Positions 48,653 to 58,750 of a stretch of DNA of 64,000 nucleotides are shown piece after piece; the first letter of the stretch is position 1; each line of letters begins with the position of its first letter. The stretch comes from Gracilaria vermiculophylla (taxonomy: Eukaryota; Rhodophyta; Florideophyceae; Gracilariales; Gracilariaceae). Under the pieces are notes generated by a model that was given only the letters and a program-made list of their open reading frames with translations, searched no databases and was not told the DNA's origin. The position numbers and the translations under genes are program-made. The stretch lies in assembly GCA_019155205.2 (NCBI GenBank), contig JAHNZQ020003149.1, positions 199,073-263,072 on the forward strand, written 5' to 3'.

Positions 48653-50272
48653 TTACGTGTTTGTCTCTTCCACGCGGTCCACCGTCGCGCCCGCCTCCGC
48701 AGTGTTTCTCTCCAGTACCAGCGCGTTTGCGCGCTGCTGCTCCTTAATCATTTCTTCCTCATAAATCCCCTTCTCATACGCTTCCTCGGCAAGCCCCTCG
48801 TCCTCCTCGCTGTCCGCCTCGTACTCCTCCTCGCTCTCATCCCCAGGTTTCACGATGCACAGTTCCAGCATCTTCGTTATCGATTGTTTGTCCAAGTCGC
48901 GCCCAATCAACACCAGCTGGTTCTTGCGTTCCACGCCCTCAGGCCATTCTTGCTCGTCCACGTTGTATCGAGACCCGCTCCAGTGAAACACGAAGCGCCC
49001 CTCGTAAGACGAAAACCACAACAGCCCCTTGGCCCGAAACACCCCTCTCGGCAACGCCTCCATGAAGTCATCTTTGAAGCGTCGCAGAGAAAACGGCAAC
49101 TCCGACACAAACGAAATGCTAGTGAATCCTTCCTGTTCCAGGTGCGATGCCTGGTCGCGTCCGTCCTTTGGAGCGCAGCACTTGCCATCGGCGTCATGCT
49201 TGTGGTCGTGTTTATGCTCATGATCGTGCTCATGCTTGTCATTATGCTTGTCATCGTGCTTGTGCTCATGCTTGTGCTCATGCTTGTGCTCATGCTTGGG
49301 CTCATGTTGCCCATTGGGTTTACCATCGACCTCGGCAGTAGCCCCGCTGTCTTGCTGTTGGCCACGTTTGTGCTCCACAGCAATGAGGCCGTTTTCCTGC
49401 GTTTTCTTGCCGCTCTCTTTGCACTTTTTATCCGTATCTCTTTTCGACTTATTGTTGTTACTTAGAGAAATTCCGAGATCAAACAGCGCAGCTATCGGCA
49501 CATGTCCCTTCTGACTGCGTAGAATTCTGGCGTTGGGGCGAATGGAAAGAATGGATTTCACGACATTGGCCACCTTGGTGTCGTTGGTCAAGTCGGTCTT
49601 CGACAGCAGCACCGTGTCAGCGGCCAAAATCTGTTGGCGAGCAGTGTCAGAGCCGTAGTGCTTCTCGTCCCAAGCGCTCGAGTCCACAACAGTGAGCACC
49701 TGATCCAAGTACAGATCCTCTCTGAGTTCGGTGGCCTCAATCGAGTCCATGATGGGCTTGGGGTTGGCAAGCCCCGTGGTCTCGACGATAAAATAGTCCG
49801 GCAGACGGCCCGCGGCGTCAGCCCTGTCCAAAATGGCGTGCACGGCGTCAATGAAGCCATTGGACACGGTGCAACACATGCAGCCGTTGTTGAGCATGAT
49901 GGGCTCACCCTCCTGCCCCTGGGCGACGGTGTCCACCAGCTGGTTGTCTATGTCTACCTTGCCAAACTCGTTGATGAGCACGGCGATTTTGAGGCCGTGG
50001 TCAGCTTTGAGGATGTAGTTGAGCACGGTGGACTTGCCGGCGCCTAGGAAGCCGGTGAGCAGTGTGAGCGGGATGCCATCGCCCTTGGGCATGGCGTTTG
50101 TGATGGCCTCGGCGGCAGTCCAGGTTCCGGATGCGGTGAGAAATGTCTTGCCATGATCCGGAGGGGCAGCGTGGTCGGCGGACACGCCCAGCAGGTCGGA
50201 GACGCGCATCTTCTTGAGCGGAGGTTCCACAGGCGGGTTCGAAGCGACAGGGATGTCCGAGACAGCCGTCAT
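48653..50272 (-). CDS. CobW/ZNG1-type GTPase metallochaperone with His-rich insert
   Basis: This 539-residue COG0523 protein has a P-loop GFLGAGKS at 74-81, an INEFGKVDID switch block, the metal-binding GCMCC at 130-134, VETTGLANP, SKTDL and a C-terminal CobW domain (FSLRRFKDDFMEALPRGVFR, VFHWSGSRYNV). Between the domains lies a His-rich insert of HEHKHEHKHEHKHDDKHNDK type (about residues 350-395), probably a zinc store. Members insert zinc into client enzymes. The N-terminus lacks the CPELVPI-like motif that ZNG1 uses to bind METAP1, so the client may differ. The acidic C-terminus (EESEEEYEADSEEDE-like) is odd. GC-rich and intronless. Confidence 0.9.
   Translation of the reverse strand: MTAVSDIPVASNPPVEPPLKKMRVSDLLGVSADHAAPPDHGKTFLTASGTWTAAEAITNAMPKGDGIPLTLLTGFLGAGKSTVLNYILKADHGLKIAVLINEFGKVDIDNQLVDTVAQGQEGEPIMLNNGCMCCTVSNGFIDAVHAILDRADAAGRLPDYFIVETTGLANPKPIMDSIEATELREDLYLDQVLTVVDSSAWDEKHYGSDTARQQILAADTVLLSKTDLTNDTKVANVVKSILSIRPNARILRSQKGHVPIAALFDLGISLSNNNKSKRDTDKKCKESGKKTQENGLIAVEHKRGQQQDSGATAEVDGKPNGQHEPKHEHKHEHKHEHKHDDKHNDKHEHDHEHKHDHKHDADGKCCAPKDGRDQASHLEQEGFTSISFVSELPFSLRRFKDDFMEALPRGVFRAKGLLWFSSYEGRFVFHWSGSRYNVDEQEWPEGVERKNQLVLIGRDLDKQSITKMLELCIVKPGDESEEEYEADSEEDEGLAEEAYEKGIYEEEMIKEQQRANALVLERNTAEAGATVDRVEETNT
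49195..49310 (+). repeat. 12-bp coding tandem repeat (His/Lys/Glu/Asp)
   Basis: Degenerate copies of TGCTTGTGCTCA on the plus strand; on the minus strand they encode the K-H-E-H/K-H-D-H repeats of the CobW insert. Slippage could change the number of metal-binding histidines. Confidence 0.85.
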
Positions 50273-51180
50273 TCCAGCCAAAAGACGAGCGGAAGTAAGC
50301 AGGGCACACGAAGGCAGCGGGCGGGGACCGCCGAGCGCGGGAGCGGGGGCGTCGGGCTCCGGGCGTCGGACGCGGGAGGGATTCCCCAACGCGGAAGCGC
50401 GGAAGCGGGGGGGCGAGGGAGGGCGCTTCGTGTGGTGCCGCACCAGACGCGCAGAAGTGCCGAAGCACCGGAGTCGCGGCGCGGCTGCTTTTTATACGTT
50501 TTCCAGACGCGCCGCCGGCTGGCAGCCGCCGCAGCCCATTGGCCATCGGTGGACACGACACCGGTGCATGCAGCCCGTTCGTGTGATTCCAACGTTGGTA
50601 CACGCGCGCGCCGCCCAATGGGACGCGGCGCGTGTCAATCAGCCTTACAGTGGCCAAGAGGCAATCACGAAAGTGAGCCGTCTGGACATGGACAAAAATT
50701 CAATGTCCACTGTCCGAGATTTTTGGGGTCGCTTTTGAGCGACCACAAATAATAATAATTTTATCGATTTATTATTTCACTTACGAATACAGCGCCAAAA
50801 ACCCTTGTCCACGTCCGTGTGTAGAAAGGGCCTGAAGGCTGGTGAGAGTGCGGCGCGTGCGCGCACCCTTGCGCCAGCGGCTGGCGTGGTATTTCGTGCG
50901 CAATACGCCGTCGCGTGGCCACGGGGCCGCGTGGGGCCGTGGCCGCGTGGGAGCGCGTGGGCGTGCCGCGTGCCGCCACGGACTGTCGGCTCTGCCGCGA
51001 GCTGCTAGACTCGCTTTCCATGCGTGCTTGCTTGCGTGCGAGGAGTGCTTGGTACACCAGCCGGGCGCCAGCATTAAGATAGCCCATCGCCGTGCCGCGG
51101 CCAACTGGCGTCCCATCGCATTGCCTCCCTCCCTGTGCTTCGTCTAGCCGTCGCTCGCGCCGTCGCCCCCGCCCGCTGCG
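50273..51180. promoter_or_regulatory. Divergent region of CobW and NEDD8
   Basis: About 900 bp between head-to-head starts. It is GC-rich except for an AT-rich patch at 50690-50780 with AATAATAATAATTTTATCG. A near-palindromic TTGGGGTCGCTTTTGAGCGACC lies at 50721-50745. No supported frame. Confidence 0.45.
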
Positions 51181-51420
51181 ATGCTTGTCAAGGTTAAGCT
51201 CCTCACCGGCAACCAGACCGAGATAGACATTGATCCCACCGACACCATCTGGCGCATCAAGGAGCGCGTCGAGGAGAAGGCCGGCATCGACCCCAAGCAG
51301 CAGAGACTCATCTTCGGCGGCAAGCAGCTGGCTGACGATCGCGCCGCCAACGAGTACAACATCGAGGGCGGCAGCGTGCTGCACCTTGTCATTGCGTTGC
51401 GAGGCGGAGCCGCCCTCTGA
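51181..51420 (+). CDS. NEDD8: NEDD8/RUB ubiquitin-like modifier
   Basis: This 79-residue precursor aligns along its whole length with NEDD8. Ile44 and Lys48 are present, and Ala72 (in IALRGG, residues 71-76) replaces the Arg of ubiquitin, which is the feature the NEDD8 E1 reads. The Gly-Gly is followed by AAL, a three-residue tail that a processing protease must remove. NEDD8 is attached to cullins to activate SCF-type ligases. It is a single-unit gene, not a fusion. The ATG sits in a good context (GCTGCGATG). Intronless and GC-rich. Confidence 0.93.
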   Translation: MLVKVKLLTGNQTEIDIDPTDTIWRIKERVEEKAGIDPKQQRLIFGGKQLADDRAANEYNIEGGSVLHLVIALRGGAAL

Positions 51421-51779
51421 CATACGCTCACTGCCACTCGCTCTGATTTTCGCACATCAAGCTTAACCTTTGCGCTCACGCTTGTTCCGCTCGCCTCGCT
51501 ATGAAGCGCTCCGTCGCACGCTAAGTGCGCCGAGCATGGTTTCCGCCGTGTGACGTTGTTGTGGACACGGGGGCGTCTATCGAAAAGGCACTGTGCGTGT
51601 CGCCATGCGCTAGCCTTTGACGCCTGTTTTGTGCTCTTCTGTGGAATCACAAGCGTCTGAACACCGGATGGCACGTACCATGTGCTTTTACTGCGATAGA
51701 CTACACTCAAAAACTCAAACACTCAAGTCACTTGTTTACATGTAAAAGGCCCTTGTGTACAAACTTGTGGGTGCGGGGC
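51421..51779. other. Convergent intergenic region
   Basis: About 360 bp between NEDD8 and CPSF30 3' ends. Moderate composition, no gene. Confidence 0.4.
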
Positions 51780-52481
51780 TCATCTGCGACCGCCGTGCGG
51801 CACGGTTCCCGCGGCCGTGGCCAGCATTCCGTTCTCGTGGGTGATGAGCCTCGGCGCCGGGCCGCGCGACCGGCCGAAGCCAAATCGGTCAATGCCGTTG
51901 CTGAACATGTCCTCGTCATCGGCGGTGCGCGGGATCTCGAAGCGGGCGTGGCCGAACACGCAGTCGGGCCCGTCCTTGCAGAAGCCGGCGAGGTAGTTGG
52001 TGCACGCGACCTTCTTGACGTGGCGGTGGCGGCACTTGGGCCCGTGGCGACAGAAGCCGCGCGCGTAGTACGGGCACTCGTTGCGCTTTTTCTCCGGGTC
52101 GACGTGGCGGTACGGGCACTCGTTGTTGGAGCACTCGCCGTACTTGGAGAAGAAGAAGCACTCGGGCATGCGCAGGTAGTCGACCGAGTGCAGGTAGTCG
52201 CACATGTCCTGCTTCTTGCACAGGCCGCGCAGGTAGTGCTTGCACACGATGAGGCGGTCGTTGCGCGCGTGGCGCCACTGGCAGCGCTCGGCGCGCGTGC
52301 AGCCGTTGTCCGAGTAGAAGTCCGGGCACAGGTCGGTGGAGGTGCCCCACGCGGTCTCGTCCAGGCGGCGCACGTCGTGCAGGCCGTTTTCCACCTCGAA
52401 GCGGAAGATTTGGCGGCCGTGCCGGGCGACCTCCGACTCGCCCGGGGCCAGCGCGCTGGCCGCTGGCGCCGGGACCGGCAT
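51780..52481 (-). CDS. CPSF30/YTH1 polyadenylation factor, five CCCH fingers
   Basis: This 233-residue protein has five consecutive CCCH zinc fingers: LCPDFYSDNGCTRAERCQWRH, VCKHYLRGLCKKQDMCDYLH, ECFFFSKYGECSNNECPYRH, ECPYYARGFCRHGPKCRHRH and ACTNYLAGFCKDGPDCVFGH. That number and spacing define CPSF30 (Yth1), which reads the AAUAAA poly(A) signal within the cleavage and polyadenylation factor. The usual C-terminal zinc knuckle and the YTH domain of plants are absent. The first ATG in good context is 52481; the frame upstream to 52826 is low-complexity Pro/Ala/Arg. GC-rich and intronless. The C-terminal 45 residues are unrelated and disordered. Confidence 0.85.
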   Translation of the reverse strand: MPVPAPAASALAPGESEVARHGRQIFRFEVENGLHDVRRLDETAWGTSTDLCPDFYSDNGCTRAERCQWRHARNDRLIVCKHYLRGLCKKQDMCDYLHSVDYLRMPECFFFSKYGECSNNECPYRHVDPEKKRNECPYYARGFCRHGPKCRHRHVKKVACTNYLAGFCKDGPDCVFGHARFEIPRTADDEDMFSNGIDRFGFGRSRGPAPRLITHENGMLATAAGTVPHGGRR

Positions 52482-53999
52482 GTGCGGGTGCTGCTGCGGG
52501 GGGGCTCGCGTGGCGGGGCGGCGAGGGACGGGCGGCGTGCAGGGGCGCGCTGGAAGACGCTCTCCGCACGAGAGTGCAGGCGGCGGTGCGCTCGCGCAGG
52601 GCAGCAGCTGCGGTGGTGCGCTTGTGGGCGCGTGTGACGACGGCGGCAGTGGGGTGCGCCTCGCAGGCGTTGGCGAAAACTTATGGCGGGTGGCACCTCC
52701 GTTGCGGAAGCGTTGGAATGGCTGGGCGCGGCCGAAGACAAGTTCGGGGGGTGACAGAGAGCATGTGGGGCTACTGCGGACTATTGTGGGGCACCAGGCT
52801 ACTTGTATGCGGGAGCGCGCTGGCAATTGAGGACACGAGAAAGGAATTGAATGACAAGATTGGCACGCACTACACGTGGCAGCAGCTCGTTGCAGTAGTT
52901 GGGGCCGTCGTGGACGGTCTCAGCGACAGCGAGAGTGCATTGTGGCAGACACAGGATGATGCACTCCTTTATTCTGCGCACTCAGTGTACAGTGCACCAC
53001 GCACCCTCGGCGGCACCTCGCACCTGGTGCGCGAACCTCTCAGTCAGCAAATAAAATGCGACAGGACCTGCGGCTTCGGGGCCAGGTCGTCGGAGGAAGC
53101 GGCACACGAGTGAGGTGTTCCTCGGGCGATGGCGGCGCGATACTACACGCATCGCACGATACTATGCGCCGCGGGCCGCACTACGCACTTTGTACGCGCG
53201 ATTCTCGCTCGCAATGTGTGAATGCGCAATATGCAAACTGCACATTGAAAGCGTGAGCAGGTGCGTGTGCGCTGTGAGCTGATGATTTGGAGCTGTAGAG
53301 GGAAGGGAAGGTGCTGAGGAGGAGTGCAAGCGCAAGGCACCAAACGCGGAGCTCTGATGAACGACGTTGTTCATATGCCACACGTCGTGGAGCGTGCCTT
53401 GTGCGCACTCTCGTCGCCCAAAACTGCACCTTTGCGTGCGACAAACACTAGTCTCAAACAACAGCTAGTGCCGTCTTCGCAATGCCGTCATCGCAACGCT
53501 CGCACGTTGTAACGTGCCGTGCTCTGCCAGCGCTTCGCCGTCGCGGACACCCTCCGCGGCGTTAACCGACCTGCCGTTGCTTTATACAGATGCATTTGAA
53601 AGGTTCCCGTGCGTAGCACAGGCGATGTAGCGCGTTCGGCTGCATGGCTCTGCCACTTCGCACATCCTGCACAACATTCACCAGTCTTCACCACACCGCC
53701 ACCACCGGTAGCCAGCCCCCCCGTCGCGAGGACGGGCGGCAGGGGAGGGGGATGGGGGGGTTATGAGCAAAAACATCTGCGCCCTGCGACACTGAGATTT
53801 GTTGTTCAACGCGCGGCGCACGCGCCTCGCGTACAACTCGTCAGCGCCGAGATGCGTTGCCGCGCCAAATTCCCGCACACCGCTCTCCGCCCGCCAACAC
53901 TCGCCGATGAACGCGAAAACGCCTTTGCGAGTTCATGGCAGCACACTTCATTACGCTTGTGAGACAGAGTCAAAACCTACCGCGCCGCCTCGCGCCGCG
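52482..53999. other. Intergenic, about 1.5 kb, upstream of CPSF30
   Basis: It runs from the CPSF30 start to the 3' end of the Hog-domain gene (both minus strand). A long plus-strand frame at 52574-53113 overlaps the probable promoter and has no domain. Composition drops to about 50% GC from 52750. Nothing is supported. Confidence 0.45.
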
Positions 54000-55721
54000 C
54001 TACCGCCCCTTCCCGAGCAGCAGCACGCTCGCGCCGCCGCGCAGCTGCGCGCCGAACGCCCGCGCCGCCCACGGCCGCGCCGCGCTCGCGCCGCGCGCCG
54101 CCGCCTTCCGCAGCCGCGCCGCATCCGCCCACGCCGCCCACAGCGGCACCGACTCAGCGCCGTCGCGCAGCCACCCCCCGAGCACGCGCTCGCGCGCGCC
54201 GAGCGCGAACAGCGCGCGCGCCGGCGCCAGCAGCGCGTGCGCCGTCGTCGCGCGCAGCGCCGCCGTGAAGCAGCTGCACTGCACGCCGTCCACCACGATG
54301 CGCCCGTCCAGCGTGTGCGGGTTGAACAGCCCGCGCCGCCGCGCGCGCCGCACGGCGCGCACGGCCGCCTCGCCGCCCAGCACGCGCACGCGGTCGCCGC
54401 GCCGCGCGCCGCCGGCCGCGCGCAGCGCGCCGCGCGCGCCGCCGCGCCGCGCGCGCAGCGGCAGCAGGTGGCCGCGCGTCAGCGCCACCGAGCGGTTGGC
54501 CGCGCGCAGCAGCACGAACTCGGCGCGCGCGCGCGGCGCGCGGTGCGAGAAGGCGAACACGGGCGAGTACACGCCCGGCGCCGCCAGCACCACGTCGCCC
54601 ACGCGCAGGTGCTCCATGCGCACCGCCGTCCCGTCGGCGCGCTGCACCGTCGCCGACGCCGGGAAGCACGAGCGGATGCCCTGCAGCAGCGGCGGCGAGA
54701 ACGCCCCGCCGCCGCCGCCGCCGCCCCCGACTCCGCCGCCGCCGTCGCCCGCCGCCGCCGTGCTGGCCGATTGCGACGGCGCCTGCGACGCGGCCGTTGG
54801 AGACTGCGCCGCGGGCGCCGACGACTGCGATGCCGCCGCGGACGGGCCGCTGGACGCGGCGGCGGCGGCGGCGGCGTCCTCTGCCTCGGGAATGGGCGCC
54901 GGCGTGGGCGGTGCGGTGGTGGCGGCGGCGTCCGGCGCAGTGTCGGACTCGAAGCCGGCCGGAAGGTCGAGGTGGTGCTGCTTGTCCTCCATGAGTTGGC
55001 ACTTGGACCAGATGTCGCGACGGTCGCACTGGGTGGCGACGAGCACGTCGCGCAGGAAGGCGCGGATGGGGTCGCTGATGGCGACCTGCGGGTTGGTGGG
55101 CCAGTCCTCGGCGGCGTCGCTGCGCTCCCAGTCGTTGAGCTGCTGGCAGATGGGGACGCCGGTCGAATAGGGGCCGAAGGAGCGGATGGCGGGGAGAACC
55201 TTGCAGATGTCGTAGCGCGCGTGCGCAGGGCAGTTGCCGCGCGCCTCGGTCCACAGCGCCGGCGCGGACGGCGAGTGCTGCTGGGCGAGGCGGGCGTAGT
55301 CGGCGGCGAGCGCGCCCATGGGCACGCAGTCGCAGCACTGCTCGCAGACGGAGTAGAGGAAGTAGTCGAGCTCGTCGCGCGCGGACTCGTCGCCGGCGTG
55401 CAGACGGTGCAGCGCGGCGGCGCGGCGCGTGTCGCACGGGTTGTCGTCGACGTAGCGGCGCAGGGCGCTGAGGCAGGGGGCGGGCGTGGTGTCGTACACG
55501 CGGTCGCACAGCTCGAAGGCGCCGTCGGGGCGCGTGGGGCGCAGCGGGCACGCGGCGCACAGGCCGGGCGGCAGCGCGACGGAGGCGCAGCGCACGTCGA
55601 CGTGCTCGGTCTCCTTGGCGGCGTGGCACGGGAAGAAGGACGCGGCGGCGGCGGCGTGCAGCCACAGCGCCGCCGCCGCGCACAGCAGTGGCAGTGGCAG
55701 TGGCAGTCGCACCGTCGCCAT
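54000..55721 (-). CDS. Secreted Cys-rich protein with C-terminal Hedgehog-type (Hog) HINT domain
   Basis: This 573-residue protein has a signal peptide (MATVRLPLPLPLLCAAAALW, cleavage near AAAA-S), a Cys-rich domain over about 30-250 with many cysteines (C32, C45, C55, C58, C72, C83, C96, C126, C129, C130, C132), an Ala/Ser/Pro/Gly-rich linker (260-345) and a HINT domain from 352. The HINT block begins SCFPASATVQ with nucleophile Cys352, has LRVGDVVLA, the T-x-x-H signature ALTRGHLLP (T415, H418) and GLFNPHTLDGRIVVDGVQCS then CF, as in the Hog domain. A post-HINT tail of about 90 residues resembles a sterol-recognition extension in position only. It should self-cleave before Cys352 and release the N-terminal domain. 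GC-rich; intronless. Confidence 0.85.
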   Translation of the reverse strand: MATVRLPLPLPLLCAAAALWLHAAAAASFFPCHAAKETEHVDVRCASVALPPGLCAACPLRPTRPDGAFELCDRVYDTTPAPCLSALRRYVDDNPCDTRRAAALHRLHAGDESARDELDYFLYSVCEQCCDCVPMGALAADYARLAQQHSPSAPALWTEARGNCPAHARYDICKVLPAIRSFGPYSTGVPICQQLNDWERSDAAEDWPTNPQVAISDPIRAFLRDVLVATQCDRRDIWSKCQLMEDKQHHLDLPAGFESDTAPDAAATTAPPTPAPIPEAEDAAAAAAASSGPSAAASQSSAPAAQSPTAASQAPSQSASTAAAGDGGGGVGGGGGGGGAFSPPLLQGIRSCFPASATVQRADGTAVRMEHLRVGDVVLAAPGVYSPVFAFSHRAPRARAEFVLLRAANRSVALTRGHLLPLRARRGGARGALRAAGGARRGDRVRVLGGEAAVRAVRRARRRGLFNPHTLDGRIVVDGVQCSCFTAALRATTAHALLAPARALFALGARERVLGGWLRDGAESVPLWAAWADAARLRKAAARGASAARPWAARAFGAQLRGGASVLLLGKGR

Positions 55722-58700
55722 GCGCGCTGCGCACCGCGCCCCGTCGGCGCCGGACGCCCGCAGCGGCGTGCGCTTTAAAGGCGCACGGCTGGCAGCCGAG
55801 CGGCGCGCAACGGCGCGCAGCGCAACGGCGCGGCGCGCAACGGCGCGCAGCGGCGGCGCCCCGCGCAGCGGCGCCGCTCGCGCCCCCCACACGTGGCGCG
55901 GCTTCAAACTTTCAAACGGCGGCGCCTCGCGCACCGCTGGGCGGCGCCCCACGCGCGGCGCGCGCGTGGGGCGTCGCCACGGGCCTCGCACGCAGGGGCG
56001 CCCCCCGCGGCGGCAGAGGCGCCATCCGCGCGGCGATGTCGCCTGTGCTGCCGTCGTCGTTCCCGGTCGCAGCCCACATGCACATGTATCGTTGCGAAGC
56101 AGCCCCAAACAGCCCTTCATCGCGCACGCATGTACCTATCGCCACGTTGTGCTGCTCGCCCATTCATAGCCATCAAGCGCTGCGGGCAGCGCGCAGTGGT
56201 GCAAACTTTCCCCAAACGCGCCTTGTTCATTTCTTGCTCGTTGGACGCCCAGCCTCTGCTTCGCTTTTCACCGCTCCCCGCTGCGCTGAATGCATGTGCA
56301 CACCCCCCCCTTTATTAATCGATATCAGCGTGTGTGACACCAATGCACCGACCACAGCGATAGATGTTTGAGCATATGATGAGCGAACGGGCTGCAACAG
56401 CGCTCGTGCTTGTGGTGACAGATGGCAAGTGTCAGTTCAAGCCGTCGTGTACGGCGTTGAAGTACAGAGAGCCATAGAGGGCGACAACTTTATGATTGTT
56501 GGTCATGTATCGGTTTGCAGCGCCTTTTACTCATTTGCGTTGGCACGAAATGGTTGTAGTTTACACTTGTCTCACAGCACGCGATTGAGAACATGTGCAA
56601 GTGGTGCGACTGTGCACGCGTACGGCTGGAAGGCGCTCAGTTCACACGTCGACGAACATGTGGAGCAGCATACATACCACACACAGCGGCTTTCAGCAAA
56701 AGCACGAACGTGAAAACAAAGCACATGGTGTACGCAAAGAATCAAACGTTTCGCTTGCCGTTGCGTGCAACAAGCGCCATGGCACAAAATGAATTTGGCG
56801 CCCCTCTCTCTGGCAATGCCATCGGTTGGGACAGCGGAGAAGCATTACAACACACTGCTCTCTGCTTTGTTGAGGCGATTCGTCGATGGTGGCTTGGCGA
56901 TTTTTTCTGTGTCATAACGTTGTCCGTGTGTGCTAGTGCACCATGGTAACGGCGCGAACCGTTACGCGGTCGCTCTCTTTGTGTCAAAACCAAAAGTTGC
57001 ACACTTTGCGGTGTGAAACGACGTGCTCGACGGAGCGTGAGTCAGAACAGGTGTAGCGGAATAGAACGTTTTGTGTTTTCATTGGCGCAACGTGTTGGAC
57101 AGTGTTTTCCTTTTGGCACAGTTTTTGGTGTGCAGGCCTTTTTTTTTTTTCAACAACTTGTGCTCGTGGCTTATTATGGTGTGCCATCCGCCGATTACTT
57201 TACGAGGTACTTTACTTGTTGTTGTTCAAGTATTTGCATGCATAAAGAAAGGCCAACTGGTGCTACGCTGGCTCGCGGTCGCATGGAGGCCTACGTACGC
57301 GTGCACAATGGTGCAGATTGTATTTCGGGCACGACCACGTGAAGAAACGGTTTAATTTGGAGTGGCTGAAAATGTGTGACCGCTCTTTCTGCCAACGCAT
57401 AACATTATCTACTTGAAGCAGTGCACGTGCTGTATGTCACTTGCTATAGTTTGAACTGTCGTGGTTTGTGTGTGGCACGCAGCAGCCTCGGAGTGGGCAC
57501 GAACGTATCGCGGTCGCAAAACGTGAGCAAGACAACGCTTTGTGTGCGAGTCACGCTGTTTACTATGACACGAAGAGAGTGTTTGACCAAAGCCCCCATG
57601 ATGGATGTGAGCAGAAGCGTGTAGAGCAGCACCATGGCGTGGAAATGAATTGGACGCCAATCGAGCGCGAGCTTGCCGACCGCATCGCAATCGCTTGTGT
57701 GCGACTTGAGAATGTTGCGCTGCGTTGGTGCCGGAGTTGTGGCTGTTGTATGTTTTATTTTGCAGGCCACGCGCTGCGTGTCTTGTGAGCGCAGTGTAAC
57801 GCACGGCGATCACGAGAGTGCAGCCATGGTCGAACGCTTTGGCACTGCCGCTGGAGGGGAAAACGCCCGTTTGCCAACGCGCGAATTGACGAGCGCGCGC
57901 CCACTTTTTGCACTTGTACACGGCACACTAGAACTTGCGATCAGCGCAGTGATGGATTGGCAAGCTGGCAGTTGACGACGATGCATGGCGCGCCAGCTTT
58001 TGCAAGTGTACAACACACTGCAACTTGCGATGTGTGCAGTGTGGCACCATGCGCTGTTTGCCAACCGCTTGTTGCGCGGAGCGGTGGCGCGGTGGCTGGC
58101 GCGCATGCGTGCTTGACGCACGCCGGCGGGCGGCGGCGGCGGCGGCGCCACTCTGGCGCGCGCACATGTGTGCCGCTGCTGCTGCTGCAAGTTGGCACGC
58201 GGCGACGCGGTGCGCGCCGAGCCCATCGGCGGGGCGCCGCGCGCGCGCGTCTCGGCGGCCAAACGGCCGGCACGACGCACGCGCGCCTGCGGCGCCAACC
58301 GGCGCGCCGCCAGGTGGCCGCCGCGCCTGTTGCACGCGCGCGCGCGCGCGCGCGCGCCGCGCGCGCATGCAGCCGCCGCGCGCCGGCGCGTTCCAGCGCG
58401 CCGCGCTGCGCCCGGCTCGCGAGACAACGCCGCCGCGCGCGCCGCCGCGTGCACGGGCGGCAGCGCCCGCCGCCGCCGCCGCCGCCGTGCACGCCAAGCC
58501 GCCTCTGGCCCCCACCACCGCGCAGGGCGCAGCGCCGCAGCGGCGACGCGGCGCCCCGCCAGCGGCGCGCCGCGCCGCCTCGCGCAGCGGCGCCTTGGCG
58601 CTCCCGCCGCTTGCGCGCTTTTGAGGTTGCACGTTCAGGGGCGCGCCACGTGGACAGGTGTGTGGAACGCGCGCGGGGGAGCGCGGGGCGCAGCGAGCGA

Positions 58701-58750
58701 AGGGGATGCTTTATTGCAGATGCGCGCGCGATATCGATGCGCGCGCGCGC
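55722..58750. other. Gene-poor stretch, about 3 kb, between the Hog and bZIP genes
   Basis: 55722-56200 and 57950-58630 are very GC-rich, with degenerate GGCGCGCAACG-type repeats near 55790-55870. 56300-57900 is near 50% GC with only short uninformative frames. It contains an imperfect direct duplication (57866-58080, listed separately) and no supported gene. Confidence 0.45.
57866..58080 (+). repeat. Imperfect direct duplication, unit about 90-95 bp
   Basis: Two adjacent related copies: TTTTTGCACTTGTACACGGC with GAACTTGCGATCAGCGCAGT in the first, TTTTGCAAGTGTACAACACA with CAACTTGCGATGTGTGCAGT in the second. Each is flanked by TTTGCCAAC-like sequence. Origin unknown. Confidence 0.55.

Noticed and set aside
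52574..53113. 179-codon plus-strand frame upstream of CPSF30
   Set aside because: It overlaps the likely CPSF30 5' region and carries no domain.
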